64,000 bases of DNA from Methanococcus maripaludis C5 (GCF_000016125.1 NC_009135.1:1116001-1180000), one strand, 5' to 3'. Counted from the stretch's first letter, positions 17,942 through 26,657 are shown. A program made the numbers and translations. The notes: generated from the sequence alone by a model not told the origin.

Positions 17942-18052
17942 AGTATATCCTCTTTTTTGAATTTTACGTCAAAAATGAATACGAATATAAATTCTGAATA
18001 ATCTTTTGAAAAAATCATAATTAATTAAAAAGAGTAAAATAACTCCCAAAAT

Positions 18053-18120
18053 TATGATTCACGAGGTTGTAGTCAAACCCTCATAAATCATACGACATGG
18101 AGAAATTTGGGCTTTGACTA
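18053..18120 (-). promoter_or_regulatory. Possible pseudoknot in the helicase leader
   Basis: On the minus strand, about 110 bases before the helicase start, TATGATTTATGAGG (18092 to 18079) pairs along 14 positions (two G-U) with CCTCGTGAATCATA (18066 to 18053). The 12-base loop, GTTTGACTACAA, contains GTTTGACTA, which pairs with TAGTCAAAGC upstream (18120 to 18111; one bulged base). Order arm1-arm2-arm1'-arm2' is an H-type pseudoknot. Two further G-C pairs could extend either stem but not both, so two states may compete. No known riboswitch class is recognised. Confidence 0.5.
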
Positions 18121-19068
18121 TTAGTCTTTCCGATCAAAAGGATTTACATTCAATCCATCGCCAACTAGTAGTAATACTGTATACTCCTATATCAAGTTAT
18201 CTGTTAACTGAACTAAAAAAATAAAAAAATAAGGTTTAAATATCCAAAATCGTGCTAAGTCTAAAAAAGCTCTCAAAAATAAAAATATGATCAGCCACAA
18301 GCCCCCCGAAATGTGGCCAACTGAAATTATCTATTTTGAAATGTGATTTCCCCCAAAATCCAAATATAACACCGTGTTTATCCGATTCCCTTAGACATTA
18401 ACCCCTATTAAAATAGTTTCAAATTTATCAATTTTTACTATTGTTATATATCGTTTAGCAGATAACTATTGCAAAATATAATCTATCTATAGGGTAATAT
18501 ATACGTTATACCCGGAAAACATCAGCCTTTATGAAAAATAGAGCTAATTTATAATAATCATTTATTACAAATATATCAATAAATTAATACTAAATTGTGC
18601 TGCTAAATTTATTATTACTAAAACCGTTTTTAACTGTTTTTTGATCAAAATATTACTTAATATTCCTTTTTTAGAAATTTTAAAAAATTAATATCCACTT
18701 TTTAAAAATTAAAAATAGAATTAATCTTTTTTTCGTTAAAATTACATCCTGATCACGCAATTGTAGCTCAAAAAAGCTATTTTTTGATTTTGAATCTGCT
18801 ATTTTCACCACCTAACATTTTACCTAAATTGTTAGTTTAAAATATCCGGACAAAATACCGTAATTATAGAATCTATTTAGTTATATGAATAAATATTTTA
18901 ATATTTAGATAAATGAGTTAATAAAATTATATGTAAATATATTTGAATATATAGACTAATGTATATAAACAAAAACGGTTAAAAATGGCTAAATAAGTAT
19001 ATAAAGAATGAATACAATATTAAAAGAATAATTAAGAAAATTTAAGAACTTAAATTTATGTTGGTAAT
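18121..19068. other. Gene-poor region between helicase and integrase 3
   Basis: Nearly 0.95 kb, very AT-rich, with no supported gene on either strand. It holds a GCCACA/TGTGGC hairpin (18294-18317), a TAGCT/AGCTA hairpin near 18764-18780 and several A/T runs. The helicase promoter probably lies near 18150-18240. It could contain unrecognised small RNAs or be decayed mobile DNA. Confidence 0.5.
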
Positions 19069-19617
19069 ATGACACGGCACTATTGTAAAGACTGGCTCAC
19101 AAAAGACGAGTTAAAAGTATTTATCGATTCGGTAGACTCTACAGAACATAAATTGTTCTTTAAAATGCTCTATGGAATGGCACTCAGGGTCTCAGAACTC
19201 CTAACAATTGAAGTAAAAAACATAAATTTAAACGAAGGTGTTTGTAAATTACTGGACACTAAAACCGAAACATTCCAAATCTGCGTTATTCCAGAGTGGT
19301 TAAACGAAGATATTTTCGGACATATCGTCGATAACAATTTAAAAGATGATGACCGACTTTTTAAGTTCAAAAACCGGACATATGCTTGGGAACTCGTTAA
19401 AAAATATACTAAAAACGCTAAAATTCATAAAGAGTTTTCAACCCATACATTCAGAAGAAGTAGGGCGCTACACCTGTTAAATGATGGAGTTCCGCTTGAA
19501 AAAGTGAGTAAATATTTAAGGCACAAGTCAATAAACACTACAATGCACTACCTGAAAATTACAGTTGACGACATTAAAAAGGAACTCGTCAAAATTGGAG
19601 ATTGGTACGATCTTTAA
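19069..19617 (+). CDS. Short tyrosine recombinase, catalytic domain only (int3)
   Basis: 182 residues comprising essentially only the catalytic domain: Arg40 in ALRVSEL, HTFR (His126, Arg129), His152 in LRHKS and Tyr161 in MHYLK. All active-site residues are present, but there is no N-terminal core-binding domain of the usual ~100 residues, and no extension is found upstream in any frame. It may be a solo-domain recombinase acting in trans, or a decayed integrase. The ribosome binding site before ATG is weak. It lies 130 bases before the HTH gene. Confidence 0.8.
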   Translation: MTRHYCKDWLTKDELKVFIDSVDSTEHKLFFKMLYGMALRVSELLTIEVKNINLNEGVCKLLDTKTETFQICVIPEWLNEDIFGHIVDNNLKDDDRLFKFKNRTYAWELVKKYTKNAKIHKEFSTHTFRRSRALHLLNDGVPLEKVSKYLRHKSINTTMHYLKITVDDIKKELVKIGDWYDL

Positions 19618-19824
19618 ACAATATTTCCAATTATTTTCGGACAAATTTCCAAAATTATGTATTCTAAAAATTAAAACAAAAATGGTAAAATTAAGTAATT
19701 TTAAATAAACACTCCATAAATACCTTTTTAAATGATAAAAACCAATTAATTGCTTGATGAGATGTCAAAAATACTTTTTTTAACATTAAATTCCAATTTA
19801 AACCGAAATTTAAAGATGATACAA

Positions 19825-20346
19825 ATGTCTGAAAAATACAAAACTTACCACACTTCAAAATATTTATCAAAAACAGAAGTAGAGGATTTAATAAAACGGG
19901 GCGTTGACGAAGTTACCATGCCAAAATCCGTTTATGAATACATGGAACAAAAAAATAAAGGGGCATTAAACCGTCTTTTAATTTTTGGAGTAGATGTATC
20001 GATTACAGATCAGGTTGGAAGGCCGCGAAAGGTTGAAGGAGATATAAAGAAGAAAATCATTGAAGAGATTATCAACGGTAAAAGCATTCGAAAAGTTGCC
20101 GAAGAATACGATCTGAAAAAATCAACCATCTGGGACAATATCAAAGACGATATGGCAAAAATAAAGCAAGAAAAGTTCAGAAAAATGATTTACGACTATA
20201 AAGAGCTTCTAATCGAAAAAGGAAAGTATACTGACTATATCGAAACCCTTTTCTGCGAACTTGACATGAATATCTCAAATGACAATTTAAAAGAAGCTGA
20301 AAAAATACTTCTAAAAATCATAGAATACTCAAAAAAGAAAGATTAA
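19825..20346 (+). CDS. Helix-turn-helix DNA-binding protein
   Basis: 173 residues from ATG 19825 (MSEKYKTYHT). The middle segment, beginning GRPRKVEGDIKKKI and running through SIRKVAEEYDLKKSTIW, is a resolvase/Hin-type helix-turn-helix preceded by the GRPRK minor-groove element. A charged coiled-coil-like C-terminus follows. The frame is open back to TTG 19750, but the preceding residues look non-conserved and lack a ribosome binding site. Its place just after int3 suggests a mobile-element regulator; a role as a chromosomal regulator cannot be excluded. Confidence 0.65.
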   Translation: MSEKYKTYHTSKYLSKTEVEDLIKRGVDEVTMPKSVYEYMEQKNKGALNRLLIFGVDVSITDQVGRPRKVEGDIKKKIIEEIINGKSIRKVAEEYDLKKSTIWDNIKDDMAKIKQEKFRKMIYDYKELLIEKGKYTDYIETLFCELDMNISNDNLKEAEKILLKIIEYSKKKD

Positions 20347-20464
20347 CCCAATGTTCATACTTTTTTAGATTTTTTAAATTATTTTTACTTTTTAAACACT
20401 TATCGAAACAGTATTAATAGGTAAATAATCATAATATATTACATCCAACATGGAGGGGAAATCT

Positions 20465-21481
20465 TTGCAATCGTTTAAAATAGCGCGTGTAATGGGGATA
20501 CCTATTGAACTGCACATTACATTTATTCTACTGTTAGTAGTTGTTTTCTACTTTTGGGGCATTGAAGGGCTAATTTTGTACATGTTTTTGTTTACATCCG
20601 TGGTTTTACACGAACTCGGACATTCATACGTTGCAAAAAAATACGGGGTAACAATAGAAAAAATACTGCTTCTGCCAATTGGCGGAATGGCGATGATGAG
20701 CGAAATTTCAAAAGAAGGGGAATTTAAAATCGCAATTGCAGGACCATTGGTCAGTTTAGTACTTGGAAGCATACTGCTTGGAGTTTCAACAGTAACAGAT
20801 TATACTTTAGCAGAATATCCACTTTTCCAGACCGTTGGGGGATTAAATATACTTCTTGGGATTTTTAACCTGCTTCCAGCATTTCCAATGGATGGAGGGA
20901 GGGTATTTAGGGCATTGCTTTCAAAAATGACCAAAATGAGCTATGTAAAAGCAACAAAACTTGCATCAACAATCGGACAGTATTTTGCACTGCTTTTATT
21001 GATATTTGGACTCATAAATTTCAATGTAATTTTGGTATTGATTGCAATATTCATCTACTTTGGAGCATCTCAAGAGTACAAGGCACTTGTTGCGGATACA
21101 TTATTTGAAAACGTGCCTGCAAAAGAAATAATGTCTAAAAATATAGTTTACGTAAATTCAGACGATACTGTCGATGATGTTTTAAATCTAATGCTTGAAA
21201 ATAGGTTTTTGGGGTATCCTGTACTCGAGGATGGAAAAATCGTTGGAACAATTACTCTAAACGAAATATCTTCATCTGCCGCAAAAACAACGAAAGTAAG
21301 AGATTTAATGTCTCCACCAGTAATGGTTCCGCCAAATGCTGAATTAAATGAACTAATTCGGGGAATGGCAAACACAGACCGTGTTTATGTTATTGATAAT
21401 GGAAACATACTTGGAATAATTTCTAAAACAGATATAGTAAGAACTTTAAGTATTCTCGGGCTAAAAAATAACAACCAATAA
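20465..21481 (+). CDS. Site-2 protease family (M50) with CBS pair
   Basis: A membrane zinc metalloprotease: HELGH at 49-53 in one helix and the distal LLPAFPMDGGRV motif that supplies the third zinc ligand, with about six membrane segments in the first ~200 residues. The C-terminal ~120 residues form two CBS motifs (EIMSKNIVYVNSD..., DLMSPPVMV...), which bind adenosyl ligands such as ATP or AMP and probably gate activity. I place the start at TTG 20465: GGAGGGG (20452-20458) sits 6 bases upstream and would otherwise lie inside the coding region of the ATG 20450 start. Substrate unknown. Confidence 0.9.
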   Translation: MQSFKIARVMGIPIELHITFILLLVVVFYFWGIEGLILYMFLFTSVVLHELGHSYVAKKYGVTIEKILLLPIGGMAMMSEISKEGEFKIAIAGPLVSLVLGSILLGVSTVTDYTLAEYPLFQTVGGLNILLGIFNLLPAFPMDGGRVFRALLSKMTKMSYVKATKLASTIGQYFALLLLIFGLINFNVILVLIAIFIYFGASQEYKALVADTLFENVPAKEIMSKNIVYVNSDDTVDDVLNLMLENRFLGYPVLEDGKIVGTITLNEISSSAAKTTKVRDLMSPPVMVPPNAELNELIRGMANTDRVYVIDNGNILGIISKTDIVRTLSILGLKNNNQ

Positions 21482-21522
21482 CAGATTTAAAAATTTACCT
21501 TAGGGGGGAAGGTGATTTTTTT

Positions 21523-21795
21523 ATGAAATCTGATACACAGATGTTAAGGGATCTACAAAAAATAACTATTTCATTTGGAGTACTGTTTATTGTAGTAACG
21601 GGATACCTTGAATTAACAAAAGATTGGGATTCTATGCTACTTATACTCCCAATGTCTGGATTTTTATTGATATTTGCAGGAATACATAAACAAATCCATG
21701 AAAACGACTACTTTAAAAAAGTCTTCTTAATTGGCATAACCTTACTGATAATTGCAGTTGCTATTTTATTTATTTTACTATTATATCTTGCTTAA
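21523..21795 (+). CDS. Small membrane protein
   Basis: 90 residues with three hydrophobic helices (about 14-32, 37-53 and 65-88) and little else. Family not recognised. GGTGAT precedes the ATG by 8 bases. It follows the M50 protease by 41 bases on the same strand and may be cotranscribed, so a modulator of that protease is conceivable but unproven. Confidence 0.65.
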   Translation: MKSDTQMLRDLQKITISFGVLFIVVTGYLELTKDWDSMLLILPMSGFLLIFAGIHKQIHENDYFKKVFLIGITLLIIAVAILFILLLYLA

Positions 21796-21904
21796 ATATC
21801 TTTTAATCCTTTTTTTGCATTTTTCAGATAAAAATAATAATTTATTGTTGTAGTTCTGGACATATTTTTGAACATACATTAAAAAAACAGATTTCTACAT
21901 ATTG

Positions 21905-21930
21905 CACATATGTGGATAACTATATATAGA
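21905..21930 (+). promoter_or_regulatory. Palindromic operator and TATA box of the NifX/MinD cluster
   Basis: The perfect palindrome CACATATGTG (21905-21914, within TGCACATATGTGG) is followed by CTATATATAG (21920-21929), a good TATA box placed about 45 bases before ATG 21975. The palindrome overlaps the BRE position, so a bound protein would block the promoter. The same palindrome recurs at 24150-24159. Confidence 0.65.
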
Positions 21931-21974
21931 ATCTTACCACACATTTCTACAGAAATAAAAAGAGGAAGATAACA

Positions 21975-22334
21975 ATGAAACTCTGTATTACTAGTACTGG
22001 AAATACATTAGAAAGCACTTTCGAACAAAGATTTGGTAGAAGCCCATATTTCATAATCTACGATACCGAATCAAAAGAATTCGACGTAATTGAAAATAAA
22101 AACGGTGAATCTGCTCATGGAGCAGGTATTGGATCTGCACAATTGGTAATTTCATACAATATCAATGCAGTAATTAGCGGCAATATGGGCCCAAATGCAA
22201 AACAAGTTTTAGATGGCGAAAATATTAAAACTTACAAAGGAACTGGAAGTACCGTTCTTGAAAATATCCAATTATTTGAAAAAAATGAATTATCTGAAAT
22301 AACAAAGCCTGGACAAGCACACCAAGGCATGTAA
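21975..22334 (+). CDS. NifX/NifB-C-like (dinitrogenase FeMo-cofactor family) protein
   Basis: 119 residues of the RNase H-like fold of PF02579: LCITSTGNTLES at the start, FGRSPYFIIYD, a His-containing ESAHGAGIGSAQ stretch and the NAVISGNMGPNAKQVL motif. Members bind iron-sulfur or Fe/Mo-type clusters (NifX, NafY, C-terminus of NifB, the orange protein). No nitrogenase gene lies nearby, and the two ferredoxin-MinD ATPases downstream point to an ORP-like metal-cluster system instead. The gap to the next gene is 9 bases. Confidence 0.88.
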   Translation: MKLCITSTGNTLESTFEQRFGRSPYFIIYDTESKEFDVIENKNGESAHGAGIGSAQLVISYNINAVISGNMGPNAKQVLDGENIKTYKGTGSTVLENIQLFEKNELSEITKPGQAHQGM

Positions 22335-22343
22335 GGAAAAATC

Positions 22344-23201
22344 ATGAACATTTCAATATTGAGTGGAAAAGGCGGAACTGGAAAAACCACCATATCTACA
22401 AATTTAAGCGTTCTTTTATCTGAAACTCACGAAAACGTTCAATATCTGGATTTTGATGTAGAAGAACCAAACGGGTTTATTTTTTTAAAACCTGCTATTG
22501 AATCTGAAAAAAAAGTGTTTAAACAAGTTCCAAAAATTGATACGGATTTGTGTAACAACTGCGGCGAATGCAGTAATTTATGTAAATTCAACGCCATATC
22601 TATAACACCAAATAACTCAACAGTTTTTGAAAAATTATGCCACTCTTGCGGACTATGCTACATTGCATGCCCCATGCAAGCAATTTCAGAAATTTCAAGA
22701 GAAATTGGAAAGATAGACTCTGGAAAATCAGAAAAAAATCCAAATTTAAGTGTTTGTAGGGGCGTTTTAAAAATTGGGGAGCCTTCCGGAGTTCCAGTCA
22801 TTTCTGAATTAAAAAAATGTTTAGATGAAAAATCAATAAACATACTCGACGCGCCCCCTGGAAGTTCATGCAGTGTACTAAACACTGTTGAAGATAGCGA
22901 CTACTCCATACTCGTTACAGAACCTACCAAATTTGGACTCCACGACTTAAAAATTGCAGTTGAAGTTTTAAGATACTTAAAAATACCATTTGGTGTTTTA
23001 ATCAATAAATCTGATGAATTTGATTTTATTATCGAAAATTGCTGTAAAGATGAAAAAATCGATATTTTGGGGAAAATTCCATTTTCAAGAAATATTGCAA
23101 ATAAATATTCAAAAGGAGACATTTTAGTCAATTTGGATGCGGAGTTTACCGAAAATTTGCAGAATATTGCCTCTGAACTTGAAAAGAGGTCGATATTATG
23201 A
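22344..23201 (+). CDS. MinD/Mrp-family ATPase with inserted ferredoxin domain (1)
   Basis: A 285-residue deviant Walker P-loop ATPase (SGKGGTGKTT, residues 7-16) with an inserted two-cluster ferredoxin: Cys70/73/76/80 and Cys99/102/105/109, each C-x2-C-x2-C-x3-C. The conserved DAPPGSSC and TEPT motifs of this family are present. Such paired ATPases are found with NifX-like proteins in ORP loci and are thought to move or assemble iron-sulfur or mixed-metal clusters. Its stop overlaps the start of its paralog by 4 bases (ATGA). Confidence 0.92.
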   Translation: MNISILSGKGGTGKTTISTNLSVLLSETHENVQYLDFDVEEPNGFIFLKPAIESEKKVFKQVPKIDTDLCNNCGECSNLCKFNAISITPNNSTVFEKLCHSCGLCYIACPMQAISEISREIGKIDSGKSEKNPNLSVCRGVLKIGEPSGVPVISELKKCLDEKSINILDAPPGSSCSVLNTVEDSDYSILVTEPTKFGLHDLKIAVEVLRYLKIPFGVLINKSDEFDFIIENCCKDEKIDILGKIPFSRNIANKYSKGDILVNLDAEFTENLQNIASELEKRSIL

Positions 23202-24046
23202 AACAGATTGTTATAATAAGTGGAAAAGGCGGAACTGGAAAGACCACCATATCTTCCTCATTTTCAGAATTACTTGACAAAAAAAACATTGCTGACTGCG
23301 ATGTTGAGGCCCCGAATTTACATTTGATGTTTGAAAATGAAATAATCAATACAAAAGAATACATCGGATCCCAGACTGCAATCATTGATCCTGAAAAATG
23401 TATTAAATGTGAAAAATGCTTACAATGTAGGTTTGGAGCAATAACTCCAGAACTAGAAGTAAACCCCCTAAAATGCGAAGGTTGTGGTTTATGCAAATAC
23501 GTCTGTCCTGCCGATGCTGTAAAAATGGTAGATAACATTACTGGCCATATTTATTCTTCCAAAATCAAAGACGGATATTTATCTTACGCGAAACTAAATA
23601 TTGGGGCAGAAGGGGCTGGAAAAGTTGTAACTGAAGTTAGAAAAAATTCTCTTGAAAATCAGAATTTTGAAAACTTACTGATTGATGGATCTCCAGGAAT
23701 AGGCTGTGTTGTAATTGCATCACTTGCAGGCTGTGATTATGCAGTAGTTGTAACTGAACCAACACAATCAGGATTAGATGATTTAAGCCGTGTTTTAGAA
23801 CTTACCAAATTTTTTGATATCGAAAGCTATGTTATAATCAATAAATACGACATTAATGAAGAAAAAACTTCCGAAATAATCGATTACTGTAAAAATGCAG
23901 GTTTTTCTGTCTTGGGAAAAGTTCCATTTGATAGTACAGTAAACAAATCAATTCAAAACGGAATTCCAATTGTCAATTATGAAAATAGCATTGCAGGTAA
24001 CGAAATTAAAAAAATATGGAATGATTTTTACAACAAACTCAAATAA
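23198..24046 (+). CDS. MinD/Mrp-family ATPase with inserted ferredoxin domain (2)
   Basis: 282 residues, a paralog of the preceding gene: P-loop SGKGGTGKTT (8-17), cysteine sets 68/71/74/77 and 93/96/99/103, then DGSPGIGC and TEPTQSGLDD. The first cysteine set has spacing C-x2-C-x2-C-x2-C, unlike the usual x3 before the last Cys, so that cluster may differ. The pair probably works as a heterodimer, since both lie in one operon with a 4-base overlap. Function in metal-cluster handling is inferred from family and neighbours. Confidence 0.92.
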   Translation: MKQIVIISGKGGTGKTTISSSFSELLDKKNIADCDVEAPNLHLMFENEIINTKEYIGSQTAIIDPEKCIKCEKCLQCRFGAITPELEVNPLKCEGCGLCKYVCPADAVKMVDNITGHIYSSKIKDGYLSYAKLNIGAEGAGKVVTEVRKNSLENQNFENLLIDGSPGIGCVVIASLAGCDYAVVVTEPTQSGLDDLSRVLELTKFFDIESYVIINKYDINEEKTSEIIDYCKNAGFSVLGKVPFDSTVNKSIQNGIPIVNYENSIAGNEIKKIWNDFYNKLK

Positions 24047-24111
24047 TTACTTTTTTTACACCATTAACTAACCGATATTAATCTAAAAAAACCTGTAATT
24101 TTAAAAAAACG

Positions 24112-24160
24112 TAGTATTATATACTTGTTTTTCAATATAATGAAATATGCACATATGTGC
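24112..24160 (+). promoter_or_regulatory. Second copy of the palindromic operator
   Basis: GCACATATGTGC (24149-24160) is a 12-base perfect palindrome containing the same CACATATGTG as at 21905. It lies about 25 bases after a TATA-like stretch (TATTATATAC, around 24115), that is, at the expected transcription start, and 35 bases before ATG 24195. One regulator probably controls both halves of the cluster. Confidence 0.65.
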
Positions 24161-24194
24161 GAAAATAATTAGTATACAAAATAAGGTGAGTTAT

Positions 24195-24479
24195 ATGGAT
24201 TACAGACTACACAGAAATTGCATATGCAGAAAATTATTTGACACAACCGAATATCTCGGACTTGGAATTAGAAGATTTTTTAGAATGGGCTTAACTTCCG
24301 AAGAAATCAAAAATGTCATTAAAAGAGAAACAGGTAAAGATATATCTGATGAAGAGATAAGTAAGATATCAAAAGAAATCTCTGAAGAAGATGTTATCGA
24401 TGCTCGTGGAAGAAGAAACTTTTTCGGTGCGGGCAGGGGTGGCAGAATGGGAAGAGGAATGGGAAGAGGGAGATTTTAA
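24195..24479 (+). CDS. Small protein with C-terminal RG-rich tail, ORP-like cluster
   Basis: 94 residues from ATG 24195, which has GGTGAG 4 bases upstream. The earlier ATG 24147 lies within the operator region and is not credible. The N-terminus has HRNCICRK, two cysteines two apart; the middle is helical; the last ~25 residues are Gly/Arg/Met repeats (GRGGRMGRGMGRGRF). Family not recognised. RG tails usually bind nucleic acids or acidic partners. It sits between the MinD ATPases and the second NifX-like gene, so it is probably part of that system. Confidence 0.7.
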   Translation: MDYRLHRNCICRKLFDTTEYLGLGIRRFFRMGLTSEEIKNVIKRETGKDISDEEISKISKEISEEDVIDARGRRNFFGAGRGGRMGRGMGRGRF

Positions 24480-24509
24480 ACATTATTAATTAAACAATAA
24501 GGCGATAAT

Positions 24510-24860
24510 TTGAAAGTAGCAATCCCAATACTTGATGAAAAAACAGTTTCTTCACATTTTGGAAAAACTCCATTTTTTATGATTTTTGAAATAAACGAAA
24601 ATAATGAAATAATTGGATCAAAAAAAGTAGGAAACTCCCCATGTCATGGAGCTCATGAAGAAGGTCACGGCGGACAGGGGCCTGGAAGCACAGTTCAAAC
24701 ATTGCTTTCTGAAGGAGTTAATGCAGTAGTTTTCGTAAATATGGGTCAAAGAAGTGTAAATGCTTTAGCAAGTGTTGTTGAATTATACCAGACCCAATTA
24801 GAAGATGTTGAAGCCGTATTGAAAGAATTTTTAAATGGAAATATGGCAAAATTAAACTAA
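24510..24860 (+). CDS. NifX-like (PF02579) protein 2
   Basis: 116 residues of the same family as the gene at 21975: KVAIPILDEKTVSSHFG, PFFMIFEI, a Gly/His-rich CHGAHEEGHGGQGPGS loop that could bind metal, and NAVVFVNMGQRS. The start is TTG 24510 with AAGGCGAT upstream. The His-rich loop is longer than in its paralog. It closes the ORP-like cluster, 30 bases after the RG-tail gene. Confidence 0.88.
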   Translation: MKVAIPILDEKTVSSHFGKTPFFMIFEINENNEIIGSKKVGNSPCHGAHEEGHGGQGPGSTVQTLLSEGVNAVVFVNMGQRSVNALASVVELYQTQLEDVEAVLKEFLNGNMAKLN

Positions 24861-25079
24861 TTTTAAATTATTCTTTTTTTTAAATTTTGAAAAATCCTGT
24901 CATTTACGATTAAATTAAGTTTAATCAAATATATGTTGTTTTGATGGATAGTAAACTATATTTATGGCTTTTTAAAAATATTATCATGTAGTCCCGCTAC
25001 ACACCCCAACAATAATACATATTTATTTTGCCAAATAATAAATGCTAATTAGTGCCGTTAACGTATAAAGGGGGGAACA

Positions 25080-25316
25080 ATGGAACTAATTAACGTTATA
25101 TGCCATTGGGCAATGTATGAAGACAATATTGACCTTGGAAAACCGCCAAACTGGATTTTGGAACATTTCAACTACGAATATCCTGAAGAACGTCTGGAAT
25201 TTTCAATGGATTTTTTGTGCATTCTTGGTAAATTCCAAAAATATCCTAACTCAAAAGTCTACGTTCCATTAAAAAATACAAATCATAACATTGATGTTTT
25301 TGGACTTCTGGATTAA
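25080..25316 (+). CDS. Conserved-looking small protein of unknown function
   Basis: 78 residues, cysteine- and aromatic-rich near the start (VICHWAMYED), acidic, without membrane segments. A strong GGGGGGAA site precedes the ATG. Upstream, 24861-25079 holds a small hairpin with arms TGTAG and CTACA (about 24987-25001). No family is recognised, and it stands alone, converging on the ribosomal operon. Confidence 0.55.
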   Translation: MELINVICHWAMYEDNIDLGKPPNWILEHFNYEYPEERLEFSMDFLCILGKFQKYPNSKVYVPLKNTNHNIDVFGLLD

Positions 25317-25412
25317 TTGAATAAAAATTGAGTCTCGAATCTTGAATGTTAAAATTTATGTTAAAAAAGAATTAAATAACGTTAAAAGAGTTTTAAATTA
25401 ATTTAAACAGAA

Positions 25413-25616
25413 TTATTCTTCAGTTTCTGTTTTTTCATTCTTTTTGTATTCTAAGTACCCACATTTTCCACATGCGAATCTGTTTAAGTGTTCAGCCATG
25501 AATACGCCTGCACCACATTTTGGGCATGCTTTTTTCAATCTTTCTACAGTGTTTCCTTCAACTTTGTAGTAATCTGATTTTTTTGTTGATGTTTTTACAC
25601 CTTTTTTAGCTGCCAT
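25413..25616 (-). CDS. rps27ae: Ribosomal protein S27Ae
   Basis: 67 residues with the C4 zinc ribbon C-P-K-C ... C-G-K-C and the basic N-terminus ([14 protein letters not shown]) of archaeal S27ae, a small-subunit protein. Its GGAGGAATAAT site overlaps the end of rps24e, one base upstream, so the two are coupled. It is the last gene of the five-gene operon. Confidence 0.97.
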   Translation of the reverse strand: MAAKKGVKTSTKKSDYYKVEGNTVERLKKACPKCGAGVFMAEHLNRFACGKCGYLEYKKNEKTETEE

Positions 25617-25617
25617 A

Positions 25618-25926
25618 TTATTCCTCCGCTACTTCAGCTTCTGCTTCTTCTTCGATTTTGTTTTTTTCTAAAACGGATTTTGTTTCGATTGTTTCCATTG
25701 CTTTTTCATCGTTGTAGATTTTTGCGTAACCTTCTGCTTCCAATTTACCAAAAATCTGGTCTAGTGTATCAACTACGAGAACTTTTTTGTCTGCGTTTAA
25801 AACTGCAACAAGTTTCATTTTTACGTCTTTGATTGAAGGGGTAGCTGCATCGAATGATACTGTGAATTTTACTTCCCTTCTTTGTAATAATGGGTTGTTT
25901 TTGTCTGAGATAATGCTTATATCCAT
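25618..25926 (-). CDS. rps24e: Ribosomal protein S24e
   Basis: 102 residues beginning [19 protein letters not shown], with the typical RREVKFTV and [10 protein letters not shown] motifs of the S24e family and an acidic C-terminal tail. GGTGATACGGAT precedes the ATG. It follows the dephospho-CoA kinase gene by 7 bases. Component of the small ribosomal subunit. Confidence 0.97.
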   Translation of the reverse strand: MDISIISDKNNPLLQRREVKFTVSFDAATPSIKDVKMKLVAVLNADKKVLVVDTLDQIFGKLEAEGYAKIYNDEKAMETIETKSVLEKNKIEEEAEAEVAEE

Positions 25927-25933
25927 ATCCGTA

Positions 25934-26410
25934 TCACCTTTCTTCCATATCTTTTAGAAGTTTTTCAATTTTCTGTTTCAGTTCGTCTGTGATTTTTAAC
26001 AGCACCATGCCTTCGTCAGGCTGTCCGTAAATGACTGAGGTATCCTCGGGGAAGTACTTTATTACAGGTATTGTAAGTAAGTCTTCTTCACCCTTAATGA
26101 TTAAAGCCATATCTCTATCATGTATGGTGGAAAGGTATTTAATCCTTTCTATGGCTTCATCAGAAATGCACCCTTGAGGATTTTCAACCTCAAAAATTGT
26201 TTTAAATTTATGAGGGATGTTAACAGGGATATTTCTTTTAGTTTTAAAGTCCAAAATTGATAAATTTGGTATTATACCATTCGATAAAAGGTGTTTTGTA
26301 GTAACGTCACCTATAGAAACGACCTTTCCTTCTATACTGGGAAGTTCCTTATATACTTTTCCGAAAGGTTTTTTCAATTCGTGAGCTACTTTGTCGTTTA
26401 ATAAATACAT
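25934..26410 (-). CDS. GTP-dependent dephospho-CoA kinase
   Basis: 158 residues of the PF04019 (DUF359) family: KPFGKVY near the start, [22 protein letters not shown] and [11 protein letters not shown] motifs. This archaeal family, unrelated to bacterial CoaE, phosphorylates dephospho-CoA with GTP in the last step of CoA synthesis. I choose ATG 26410 (MYLLND) because it aligns with the usual family start; GTG 26419 is in frame but has no ribosome binding site either. It is conserved between spt4 and rps24e in many euryarchaea. Confidence 0.9.
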   Translation of the reverse strand: MYLLNDKVAHELKKPFGKVYKELPSIEGKVVSIGDVTTKHLLSNGIIPNLSILDFKTKRNIPVNIPHKFKTIFEVENPQGCISDEAIERIKYLSTIHDRDMALIIKGEEDLLTIPVIKYFPEDTSVIYGQPDEGMVLLKITDELKQKIEKLLKDMEER

Positions 26411-26444
26411 AAAGGTCACTATAACAAAAATTCAAATTTTTAAG

Positions 26445-26621
26445 TTATTTAACGCTCAATGCATATTTTCCTTTTATGTCTATCCCTGCTTTTTTTGCAA
26501 CTTCTGAGTTGTGAGGATCGAGTACAATTAATAAACCTCTAACGTTATCTGAAGTATCAAATCCGCAAATTGGGCAGGTATCTTCTCTTGTGATGTATTT
26601 GCATCTTAAACATGCATTCAT
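26445..26621 (-). CDS. spt4: Transcription elongation factor Spt4 (RNA polymerase subunit E'')
   Basis: A 58-residue protein: MNACLRCKYITRED, then CPICGFD, giving a four-Cys zinc site (C-x2-C, C-x2-C), and the VLDPHNSEVAKKAGI segment typical of archaeal Spt4. Spt4 binds Spt5 and keeps the RNA polymerase clamp closed during elongation. GAGGTGA lies 7 bases before the ATG. It sits directly after rpoE (E'), the standard archaeal order. Confidence 0.96.
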   Translation of the reverse strand: MNACLRCKYITREDTCPICGFDTSDNVRGLLIVLDPHNSEVAKKAGIDIKGKYALSVK

Positions 26622-26657
26622 TTAAATTCACCTCAAATTAAAATTAAAAGTGAAAAA

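Noticed and set aside
18680-18808. 42-codon GTG frame in the gene-poor region
   Set aside because: The GGTGG overlaps the start codon with no spacing, and the translation is Lys/Leu/Ile-rich low complexity.
24147-24194. Extra 16 codons on the RG-tail protein
   Set aside because: This stretch holds the operator palindrome, and GGTGAG sits correctly before ATG 24195.
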